Shown here: in pieces, positions 15,490-23,101 of the stretch
Position numbering within the stretch: position 1 is the stretch's first letter
Layout: each line of letters begins with the position of its first letter
Origin: CAVWCQ01 sp963753545
Lineage (GTDB): Bacteria > Chloroflexota > Anaerolineae > Aggregatilineales > Aggregatilineaceae
NCBI GenBank assembly: GCA_963753545.1
Contig: CAVWCQ010000005.1
Coordinates: forward strand, 1-26,429
Reading direction: 5' to 3'
Length of the DNA stretch: 26,429 nucleotides
Program-made: the position numbers and the translations under genes
Notes under the pieces: generated by a model
The model's input: the letters and a program-made list of their open reading frames with translations, nothing else
Database searches by the model: none
Told to the model about the DNA's origin: nothing

Positions 15490-16977
15490 ATGAAAAAGGT
15501 TACGACCCTCTTGCTCGTTGTCGTCTTGATGGCCATTTCTCTCAGTACTACTGGGGTTTCGCATTCCCAGGACAAACCATTTGAAGGCGTCGAGATCACC
15601 GTTTTGACCTTCGATGGTCCGCAGGTTGCTGAGCCACTCCAGCGGCACGCTCCAGAATTCAAGGACCTCACTGGTGCAGATGTAACTGTCGTAACTGTGC
15701 CATTCGCCGATCTGTACCAAAAGATCCTTACTGACCAAGCGACTGGCACCTACAGTTACGACGCCTTTGTCTTCGCCCCACAGTGGATGGTCGACTTCGC
15801 AAATGCCGAATATCTGGAAGATCTTACCCCCTATGTTGAAGCTGATTCTGCCATCCAATGGGATGATATCGCCCCGTTTTTCCGCAATTTCAGCGCGATG
15901 TACAACGGAAAAATATACCTGATTCCACTGGACGGCGACTTCCACATGGTCTACTACCGGACTGACGTGCTTGAGGCTGCCGGGTTAGAACCGCCGAAGA
16001 CATGGGATGACTATCTGGCAGTAGCGGCCGCTGTCAACGGCCAGGATATGAATGGTGACGGCGAAGGTGACTATGGTTCCTGCATCTCCAAGCGGCGCAG
16101 CGCTCAGGCGTGGCAGTGGTTCCCCTCGTTTGCCAGTCCTTTCATCCAAAGTCTGGGCACCGCGCAGGGTGCGTTCTTCGACACCACTACATTTAAGCCG
16201 TTGGTCAATAATGAGGGTTTCATCCGCGCATTGGAGATCTACAAGGAAACTGGTAAGTACGGCCCGCCAGATGAAGAAACCCTGGATGTGGGCGGCACGC
16301 GCACGCTCTTCGTCGCAGGACGCTGTGCGCTAAGCCTGGACTGGGGTGATATCGGGTCGCTGGCGGTTGATCCCGAACAGTCGGTTGTTCAGGATAAGGT
16401 CGGCGCGGTGATCACGCCCGGCTCGACGGAGGTTATCGACCGCGAGACAGGCAAGCTGGTGCCTTGCACTGCCGAACTCTGTCCATACGCCGTTGATGGC
16501 GTGAATCACGCTCCTGTTGCGTCATTTGGCGGCTGGTCCGGTGGCGTCAGTTCGGGCATTTCCCAGGAGAAAAAGGATGCGGCTTACGCCTTCTTCTCCT
16601 ACGTATCCCAGCCTGCCCAGTCGAATGCGGATGTGACGCTTGGCAAGACCGGTTTCAACCCCTACCGCCTCTCGCAGTTCCAGGACCTGACAGCATGGCT
16701 CGCTGCAGGCTTCAGTGAAAAGGCTGCGACTGACTATCTGGGCGCTATCGAAGCCAGCCTGAACAATCCGAATATGGTGCTTGACCTGCGGGTCCCACAG
16801 AACCAGCGTTACCAGCAAGTGGTGACCGATCCTATCTTGAGCCAGTTCCTGGCCGGGGAGTACACCGCTGAAGAGGCTGCTCAAGAAATCAGCGATCAGT
16901 GGGAAGAGATTACTGACGAACTCGGGCGCGAGGACCAGCTCGCCGCCTATGTGGCCTCGCTAGGTATTGAGAAGTAG
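15490..16977 (+). CDS. ABC sugar transporter substrate-binding protein, 495 aa
   Basis: Exported sugar receptor (SBP_bac_1 cluster). The signal sequence is at residues 1-27 (MKK, hydrophobic core, cleavage near VSHSQDKP). There is no Cys lipobox, so anchoring is not evident. The mature part has VTVVTVPFADLYQKILTDQATGTYSYDAFVF, AEYLEDLTPYV, IPLDGDFHMVYYRTDVLEAAG.EPPKTWDDY and C-terminal GGWSGGVSSGIS, all typical of family 1 carbohydrate receptors. It is longer than maltose-binding protein, as is common in Chloroflexota. The ATG has GGAG at seven bases. It is followed by a strong terminator, which would make the receptor more abundant than the permeases. The sugar specificity is unknown. Confidence 0.92.
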   Translation: MKKVTTLLLVVVLMAISLSTTGVSHSQDKPFEGVEITVLTFDGPQVAEPLQRHAPEFKDLTGADVTVVTVPFADLYQKILTDQATGTYSYDAFVFAPQWMVDFANAEYLEDLTPYVEADSAIQWDDIAPFFRNFSAMYNGKIYLIPLDGDFHMVYYRTDVLEAAGLEPPKTWDDYLAVAAAVNGQDMNGDGEGDYGSCISKRRSAQAWQWFPSFASPFIQSLGTAQGAFFDTTTFKPLVNNEGFIRALEIYKETGKYGPPDEETLDVGGTRTLFVAGRCALSLDWGDIGSLAVDPEQSVVQDKVGAVITPGSTEVIDRETGKLVPCTAELCPYAVDGVNHAPVASFGGWSGGVSSGISQEKKDAAYAFFSYVSQPAQSNADVTLGKTGFNPYRLSQFQDLTAWLAAGFSEKAATDYLGAIEASLNNPNMVLDLRVPQNQRYQQVVTDPILSQFLAGEYTAEEAAQEISDQWEEITDELGREDQLAAYVASLGIEK

Positions 16978-16998
16978 AGATGATCTGACGTCGTTTAC

Positions 16999-17031
16999 AT
17001 CTCGGAGGCGGTGTGCCTCCGAGATTTTTTT
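16999..17031 (+). terminator. Terminator/attenuator after the binding-protein gene
   Basis: ATCTCGGAGGC (16999-17009), loop GGTGT, GCCTCCGAGAT (17015-17025) and a run of seven T. The 11-bp stem is perfect. It lies between the receptor and first permease genes, where partial termination is common. Confidence 0.9.
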
Positions 17032-17067
17032 CTGCTATACTGAACCAAACCACTGCGAGTATAGAAT

Positions 17068-18319
17068 ATGGAAGAACGTCCTGCCCATTTAAATGATCGC
17101 TCACGATATGTCTTGCTGCTACCCGCCATCCTGATAGTGCTGTTATTGTCCGTTTTTCCTCTGTTACTTTCTATCTACACCTCCTTGTCACGAATTAAAT
17201 TTGTAAAGGGAGGGTTTGAAGTCACCTATATCGGCACGAAAAATTACAAAAAATTGCTGGAGGGGAGTGGGCAACGACGGTTTTTGGGAAGAGTTGACGA
17301 CCCCACGACTCTCGGCCTGGATCGTCCTTTTTATTTTTCTCGCCGTGACATTTATTGGCTGTTCCGCTATCTCACTGGCTCACACCGGCAGAAGCTTGTT
17401 TTTGCCCTGCGGGCCATTACCATCATCATCGCGGGCAGGCTCCTGTGGCTGGACATTACAACGGGTCTCTCTGTCCCGCTGGCAGTAATGCTGCTTCTTG
17501 CTGTTGCTGGGGTGGCGGCTTATTTCACTGGCCCGCGCCAGCGGCTGTTTGGTTTTGTCATGCGGGTGCTCACGATCATCATCGCTGGTAGAACTCCTGT
17601 GGCTGGTGCTTCAAACAGCTAGCGGAAGAGGCCTCCCTGGCACGCTGGAAGTGACGCTGATTTTTGTTTTCGGCGGGGTGGCGGCCCAATATATATTGGG
17701 ATTATTCCTCGCGCTGCTGGTTACTCAGAACCTTCCCGGCAAGCGTTTTTTTCGGGTCGTGTTCTTGCTGCCAATGATGATGACGCCCGTCGGGATCGGT
17801 TTTTTGTTCCGTATGCTCACCGATACTCTGATCGGCCCAATCGCACCACTGTGGGAAGCGGCAGGCTTATACAATTTCTCGTGGGTCGAATAACCCGACT
17901 TATGCGCGCCTGGCCGTCATTATCGGCGACACCTGGCAATGGACTCCGTTTATCTTCGTCATTCTGCTGGCAGCTCTGGAAGGGCTTCCCCCGAGATCGT
18001 CGAAGCAGCGCTGGTGGATGGAGCCAATCGTACACAATTGTTCCGATACATTATCCTGCCCCAGATCATCCCAGTCAGCACCACCCTGATTCTGGTTCGC
18101 ATTATCGAAGCCTTCAAGATGATCGACATGCCTAACGCGCTCACCGGCGGCGGCCCGGGCATAGCGACGGAGACGGTAACGCTGCACATTTATAATCTGT
18201 GGCGTGGGATTGACCTGGGTACGTCATCCGCGCTCGCGTATTGCCTGTTGTTTGTTGTCACGTTCGTGGCGCTGGTCTTTGTAAATTTCATCCGTCAACA
18301 CTTGTTGGAGTCGGTATAA
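17068..18319 (+). pseudogene. Sugar ABC permease 1 (MalF-like), at least five frameshifts
   Basis: Inner-membrane permease of the importer. The N-terminal span LLLPAILIVLLLSVFPLLLSIYTSL reads cleanly to YIGTKNYKKLL. The frame then changes near 17265-17280, 17350, 17588, 17890 and at a C5 run at 17987-17991. Reassembled, the pieces give the long insert between spans 1 and 2 seen in many Chloroflexota sugar permeases. The conserved core FVFGGVAAQYILGLFLALLV, FRVVFLLPMMMTPVGIGFLFRML, GDTWQWTPFIFVILLAALEGLP, and EAA loop PEIVEAALVDGANRTQLFRYIILP follow, ending in FVNFIRQHLLESV. Sequence content is nearly full length, so either recent decay or sequencing indels are possible. The insert carries an internal repeat. 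Confidence 0.82.
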
Positions 18320-18323
18320 GCCC

Positions 18324-19351
18324 ATGAAGCGTCTTTTTAGCTCGTCAAGCCCCTTTAAGCCGTCGCCGGTGATTATGATCACGTCCTATATCCTGCTGAT
18401 ATTTTGGACGTTTCTGGTCTTGTTCCCTATTTACTGGCTTATCGTGACAGCCTTCAAGCTGCCCATCGATGTAAACACCGGCCCCAAGTACGTCATGGGT
18501 GTGGACTTCCAACCTTCGACCCATGCCTGGAAAGAAATGTTTGTCGATAGTGGCGACCTGGTTACACGCCCATACAGGAACACGATTATCGTCGGGTTTA
18601 TTAGCTCATTGCTCGCACTCTTGCTGGGCGCGGGTGCATCCTATGCCCTCACTCGCTTCAATTATCACCCGAAGCCAGGACTTATTCTGACATTTGCGCT
18701 GTGCACGGCCCTCGCAATTATCGCCACTGTCCGGCTGGACATACCCTGGCAGGTAGCGTGGCCGCTGCATCTGGTATTTTTATTTTGGTCGCGTTGACCA
18801 TTGGCCGCCGCTTCAAGGGCTCAATGTCCAATGATGACATCGCGTTTTGGCTGATCTCCCAGCGGATGCTGCCGCCTGTGGCAGTCCTTGTCCCGATTTA
18901 CATCCTGTTCCAGAAATTCCAGCTGCTCAACACGTACACTGCACTCATTGTGACATACACTGCCGCCAACCTGCCCCTCGTCATCTGGTTCATGCGCGAC
19001 TACTTCAAAAATATTCCGCTTGAGTTGGAGGAGAGCGCCTTTATCGACGGAGCTTCCCGTTATCAGGCCCTGTATAAGATTGTTTTACCTCTCTCTGCGC
19101 CCGGCCTCGTGGCGACATTCCTGATCGTGTTGATCTTCGCCTGGAATGAATATACGTTAGGGCTGTTCCTTTCCGGCGCAGATACCCAGACGCTGCCCAT
19201 GCTGATTGTTGGTCAAAATGCAACACGTGGTCCCCAGTGGTGGAATATCTCAGTGCTGGTGCTGGTGATGATCGCACCCGTCGTCCTTCTATCCATTATC
19301 CTGGAGCGGTTCATTGCCCGGGGTATTCTGATCGGTGCTGTAAAAGGGTAA
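18324..19351 (+). pseudogene. Sugar ABC permease 2 (MalG-like), one frameshift
   Basis: Second permease subunit. The first frame (18324 to about 18755) gives the N-terminal span ITSYILLIFWTFLVLFPIYWLIVTAFK and TRPYRNTIIVGFISSLLALLLGAGASYALTRF. It then runs into a stop at 18795-18797. The other frame continues SVAAASGIFILVALTIGRRFKG, then LISQRMLPPVAVLVPIYILF, the EAA loop PLELEESAFIDGASRYQALYKIVLP and the end FIARGILIGAVKG. The shift lies between about 18740 and 18760. It starts 4 bases after permease 1. No ATPase gene is present, so a shared MsmK/UgpC-type ATPase elsewhere is presumably used. Confidence 0.85.
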
Positions 19352-19396
19352 AAGGTCTCTGGATACTGTCTTGCCCCTATCCGAAAGGGAACATGG

Positions 19397-20455
19397 ATGA
19401 ACAGTAAACAGCGCTGTCTGGCGGCACTCTCCGGCGAACCAGTAGATCGGGTGCCGGTTTTCCCTCTTCTGATGTTCTTTGCGCAGAAACGGTTAGGGGT
19501 ATCGTATCGAGAATTTGCCACCAATGGGCATGTGATGGCCGAGGCCCAGATCAATATCAGGGACACATTCGGGGTGGATGCGATTACAGCTTGCAGCGAT
19601 GCTTTTCGAATTACTGCCGATCTCGGTGCTGACATGGTTTTTCCGGAAAATCAAACGCCCTTTGCGGCTTCTCCCCTGGTGGTTAGTAGAGGTGATCTGA
19701 ATAGGCTGGCTCGCCCCGATCCATTGGACCCTAAGACGCGCATGAACGACCGTGTTCGCGCCACACAAGAAATGGTTAGAGCCGTGGGTGATACCTGTCT
19801 GGTATTAGGGTGGGTTGATATGCCCTTCGCTGAAGCTTGCTCCATATGCGGCGTATCAGCGTTCATGTTGATGCTTTACGACGATCCTCTCCTGGCGCAC
19901 GAACTCCTCGAGTATCTGACCCCTATTGTGATTGATTTTTGTCTTGCTCAACTTGAGGTCGGAACTCCCATGATAGGGGCTGGTGACGCCGCTGCCTCCT
20001 TACTTTCGCCGAAGATGTATCGGGAGTTTGCCCTACCCTATGAGCAGCGAGTATGCGCGGCGGTGCATGAAGCGGGCGGAATGGTAAAGCTTCATATCTG
20101 TGGCAACACGACGAACATCCTAGATGATATGGTGCACACAGAGGCCGATCTATTCAACGTCGATCACGTTGTCGATTTTTCTATGGCTCGACGTGTTTAC
20201 GGCGGGGCACAAGTGTGTTTTAAAGGCAACCTCAATCCGGTAGCTGATATGCTTCAGTCTGCGCCAGAAGTATGCCAGGCACAGGCCTTAAACTGCATCC
20301 AGAGAGCGGCAGGTACACGTTACATGTTAAGTGCTGGCTGCGAAGTGCCGGGGGATACCAGCGACGAGGTATTTAAAGCATTTTGTGAAGCGCCACAACG
20401 CTTTGCGGCAAAGCTCGTGCCAGACGAAAGGCAAAACCCTCAATCCGATTCCTGA
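19397..20455 (+). CDS. UroD/MtaA-family zinc protein in the sugar operon, 352 aa
   Basis: Uroporphyrinogen-decarboxylase fold, closest in style to corrinoid methyltransferases (MtaA/MtbA/CmuA-like). It starts with the family N-terminus MNSKQRCLAALSGEPVDRVP. H233 and C235 in KLHICGN and C315 in LSAGCEVPGD form the zinc site expected of methyltransferases, and FKGNLNP is also typical. The ATG has AAAGGGA six bases upstream and lies 45 bases after the permease, so it is an operon member. A methyl-transfer or lyase step on an imported, perhaps O-methylated, sugar is possible but unproven. Heme biosynthesis is unlikely, because the context is sugar uptake and the residues favour zinc. Confidence 0.82.
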   Translation: MNSKQRCLAALSGEPVDRVPVFPLLMFFAQKRLGVSYREFATNGHVMAEAQINIRDTFGVDAITACSDAFRITADLGADMVFPENQTPFAASPLVVSRGDLNRLARPDPLDPKTRMNDRVRATQEMVRAVGDTCLVLGWVDMPFAEACSICGVSAFMLMLYDDPLLAHELLEYLTPIVIDFCLAQLEVGTPMIGAGDAAASLLSPKMYREFALPYEQRVCAAVHEAGGMVKLHICGNTTNILDDMVHTEADLFNVDHVVDFSMARRVYGGAQVCFKGNLNPVADMLQSAPEVCQAQALNCIQRAAGTRYMLSAGCEVPGDTSDEVFKAFCEAPQRFAAKLVPDERQNPQSDS

Positions 20456-20471
20456 AGTATGGCCAATGGTA

Positions 20472-21473
20472 CTAAATAGCTCGACAGGACTGGCGTATAA
20501 CCAGCTGAGTCGGAAGCACGATCTCCTGATAGGATGGCTTGTCAGAATTGGCGATACGCTCCAATAATAGCTTGGTCGCTCGGTAACCCATCTCGTAGGC
20601 GGGTTGGGCAGCTACGGTGAGAAATGGTCGTACAAGCAGTCCGGGAGGGAGATCATCAAATCCGACTACTGACATATCTTCGGGTATCCGCAGGCCAGAT
20701 TCGTAGAGAGCCTTCATCATGCCAATGGCGATGAAGTTGTTACCTGCAAACATGGCTGTGGACCGTTGCGAAAGGGCCAGGAGTTTCATAGTCCGTTCAT
20801 AACCACTATCCTGGTAAAACTCACCGAAGCTTATTAACTCTGAATCGACTTGCAGATGGGCGTCTAGCAGCGCTCTTTTGTATCCCGCTACACGCTGAGT
20901 GCTCGTAGAGGTGGTTTCGGGGCCAGACAGAATGGCAATACGGCGATGCCCCAACTCGATCAGATAACGCGTAAGCTCATACGCACCACCCTCCGAATCG
21001 GCGCGAACAATATCAGCAAGGATGCCAGACATCTGCCGATCCAGGATGACCAACGACACTGGTTGGTGTTGGATAAATCTGATGGTGTCGATCGTATCGG
21101 AGGCTGGCACTAACAGGAAGCCGTCAACCTGCCGTCGGAGGAGTAGTTGGACGTATTTGTCTTGTTTGGCGGCGTCCTCGTCGGTGTTGCATAGGATTAC
21201 GCTGTAGTTTTCTTCGCTTGATGCATCTTCAACACCCCGTGCTACCGTGGTCCAGAAAGGATTCGTAATGTCTGACAGGACGAGCGCTATCACATTGGTC
21301 TTGTTGAACCTAAGCCCTGAGGCAAGAGCGTTAGGGACATACTTCAGTTCGGCAATAGCTTTCTCAACCTGCTGGCGTGTTTTCTCGCTCACGTAGCCTG
21401 TATTGTTGATCACTCTCGATACGGTGATTGGCGCTACACCCGCGCGCCGGGCCACGTCCCGAATATTGGGCAT
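20472..21473 (-). CDS. LacI-family transcriptional regulator, 333 aa
   Basis: Ligand-responsive DNA-binding repressor. The N-terminal helix-turn-helix is IRDVARRAGVAPITVSRVINN (residues 4-24), with the hinge helix ALASGLR near 50-56. The periplasmic-binding-protein-like core follows with LVLSDITNPFW, DGFLLVPAS, GHRRIAILSGP and VVGFDDLPPGLLVRPFLTVAAQP. It has full family length. The gene converges with the UroD-like gene, leaving 16 bases between stops. Its own upstream region has the same palindrome as the cassette A and importer promoters, so it probably regulates both and itself. The inducer is presumably the imported sugar or its phosphate. Confidence 0.93.
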   Translation of the reverse strand: MPNIRDVARRAGVAPITVSRVINNTGYVSEKTRQQVEKAIAELKYVPNALASGLRFNKTNVIALVLSDITNPFWTTVARGVEDASSEENYSVILCNTDEDAAKQDKYVQLLLRRQVDGFLLVPASDTIDTIRFIQHQPVSLVILDRQMSGILADIVRADSEGGAYELTRYLIELGHRRIAILSGPETTSTSTQRVAGYKRALLDAHLQVDSELISFGEFYQDSGYERTMKLLALSQRSTAMFAGNNFIAIGMMKALYESGLRIPEDMSVVGFDDLPPGLLVRPFLTVAAQPAYEMGYRATKLLLERIANSDKPSYQEIVLPTQLVIRQSCRAI

Positions 21474-21588
21474 TTTCCCCTCGTTAATATATTGCTCAAC
21501 TTGCTGAGAGCCCGCAGTCTTGATGATTTTTATCAGTGTTCCAGACGCATGACTATCACATTCTCAGAAAAGCCATCAAGAGAACCAT

Positions 21589-21606
21589 TATGGTATCCAT
21601 ACCATA
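21589..21606 (-). promoter_or_regulatory. Operator palindrome upstream of the LacI gene
   Basis: TATGGTATCCATACCATA has 8-bp perfect arms around CC, and its core GGTATCCATACC (21592-21603) is the shared GGTA-N4-TACC motif. It lies eight bases downstream of a promoter-like pair on the minus strand: TTGCCC (21640-21635), 17-base spacer, CATAAT (21617-21612). Confidence 0.65.
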
Positions 21607-21640
21607 TCACTATTATGGCAGTAAAGAACAGTTCGGGCAA

Positions 21641-22100
21641 TAGTGGAGCAAAGGCAGCGCTCTAATTGCCAATTTGACCCCTAACGATTTTGGCTCGACA
21701 ATCTAGGCCTACTTTGTTGAGCGGGAAAATCGACTTTTCGACAAGGAATGTCTCTATAGGTTACCCTGCTGTTTGTCCCGTCTGCACGCTTTTTGCCCCA
21801 TCCCGCCCTTTTTTGTCCGGTTTGCCCCGGTAGACTCCTTTTTCAATCATCCAGCATTTCAATTCACAGTTCCCCTTCCTTCCGATTAGGCAAGGTTTGG
21901 GCTTTGGATTACAATAGCAGACTTGGTAAGAGTTGTTTTTCCGCTGGTATTGATAGGTAAGGCCAATACAGGAACCCCAAGCACTTAGCCAATGCGAGGG
22001 CTGGAGTTCTTGCAGGTCATGCCATACGCTGTGCCATAATAAAAAATAGCCGAAGACATCGTTCGGCACTCGGTTTTATCAATTGGAGATAGATAGACAC
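21641..22100. other. Intergenic region upstream of cassette B, no gene seen
   Basis: About 460 bases, AT-richer. No open frame looks real. AGCGCTCTAATTGCCAATTT near 21657 resembles ATTCTAATTGGCGATTTTGC near 2482, and both could be insertion-sequence ends. A weak promoter-like CATAAT is at 22034-22039. No GGTA-N4-TACC motif was found here. Confidence 0.35.
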
Positions 22101-23075
22101 ATGAAGACAGCTCTCGTATGCGGCGCGGGTGGTTTCATTGGTGGGCATCTCGTTAAGAAACTGAAGCAGGAAGGCTGTTGGGTGCGCGGCGTGGACATCA
22201 AAGAACACGAGTTTGCACCTACACGGGCCGACGATTTCCTGCGGCTGGACTTGCGCAAAGAAGAAAATTGTCGAGAAGCGCTCAGGCTGAACGGTGGTAC
22301 ATTCGATGAAGTTTATCAGCTGGCGGCAGACATGGGTGGCATGGGCTTCATTCATTCAGCCGAGTGCGAGATCATGCATAATAGCGCCTTAATCAATATT
22401 CACATGGTGCATAATGCCCAGGAGATGGGTGTGCCGCGCTACTTTTTCTCCTCGTCAGTGTGTGTCTACCGTGATATGCGGCCCGGCGAACCAGAAATGA
22501 CCGAAGCGGAGGCTATCCCAGCCAACCCTGACAACGAATACGGATGGGAAAAGCTGTACGCAGAGCGTTTGGCAATGGCCTACGAACGCAACCGAGGTAT
22601 GAGCGTTCGCATCGCACGCTTCCAAAACTGCTATGGCCCTGAAGGAACCTGGAAAGGTGGACGCGAAAAGGCCCCGGCGGCGATCTGCCGCAAAATCGCT
22701 GAAGTCGAGGACGGTGGTACTATCGAGGTCTGGGGCGACGGTACGGCGATCCGTTCTTATACCTATGTCGATGATATGGTCGAAGGTATCTATATGTTAA
22801 TGCATTCCGACCTGCAAGGTTCTGTGAACATTGGCTGCCCCCAATATGTGTCTGTCAACGAACTAGTCGCCACGGTAGCGGAAGTGGCCGGGAAACGAAT
22901 CCACGTCAAACACATTCAAGGGCCGGTTGGCGTCCAGTCCCGTAACTTCAGCAACGCGCGTATCAATTTTTTGGGTTGGCAATCTAAATTCGATCTCAGG
23001 GCCGGGATCGAACGAACCTATCCGTGGGTTGAGGCTCAAGTTAAACGAGCCATCGAGAATGGCGTCGGAATGTGA
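22101..23075 (+). CDS. GDP-mannose 3,5-epimerase-like SDR protein, 324 aa (cassette B)
   Basis: Intact paralogue of the cassette A epimerase. The NAD-binding GAGGFIG is at residues 8-14, LAADMGGMGFIHS at 74-86, the catalytic Cys at 121 (SSSVCVY), Tyr147/Lys151 (YGWEKL) and Lys190 (TWKGGREKAPAA). WGDGTAIRSYTYVDDMVEGIY and a C-terminal substrate motif with GPVGVQSRNFSN follow. These are the residues described as catalytic in plant GME. The start was set at ATG 22101, which begins the Rossmann fold with the usual MKT, rather than the TTG at 22083. Plant GME acts on GDP-mannose. The partner kinase/nucleotidyltransferase here leaves open whether the nucleotide carrier is GDP or CDP. Confidence 0.9.
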   Translation: MKTALVCGAGGFIGGHLVKKLKQEGCWVRGVDIKEHEFAPTRADDFLRLDLRKEENCREALRLNGGTFDEVYQLAADMGGMGFIHSAECEIMHNSALINIHMVHNAQEMGVPRYFFSSSVCVYRDMRPGEPEMTEAEAIPANPDNEYGWEKLYAERLAMAYERNRGMSVRIARFQNCYGPEGTWKGGREKAPAAICRKIAEVEDGGTIEVWGDGTAIRSYTYVDDMVEGIYMLMHSDLQGSVNIGCPQYVSVNELVATVAEVAGKRIHVKHIQGPVGVQSRNFSNARINFLGWQSKFDLRAGIERTYPWVEAQVKRAIENGVGM

Positions 23076-23101
23076 AAAGATAGATTGAGGGGTACTGGTG
23101 C

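Noticed and set aside
15232..15945. 237-codon open frame on the minus strand
   Set aside because: It lies opposite the binding-protein gene, whose signal peptide and family motifs are clear. The minus-strand translation has no recognisable domain.
21955..21966. Possible third-class operator GGTATTGATAGG upstream of cassette B
   Set aside because: The second half-site is TAGG, not TACC, so the palindrome is lost. Not counted as a LacI site.
21761..22069. 102-codon Cys/Lys-rich open frame on the minus strand
   Set aside because: It resembles a zinc-ribbon protein only in composition. No ordered CxxC pairs or known domain.
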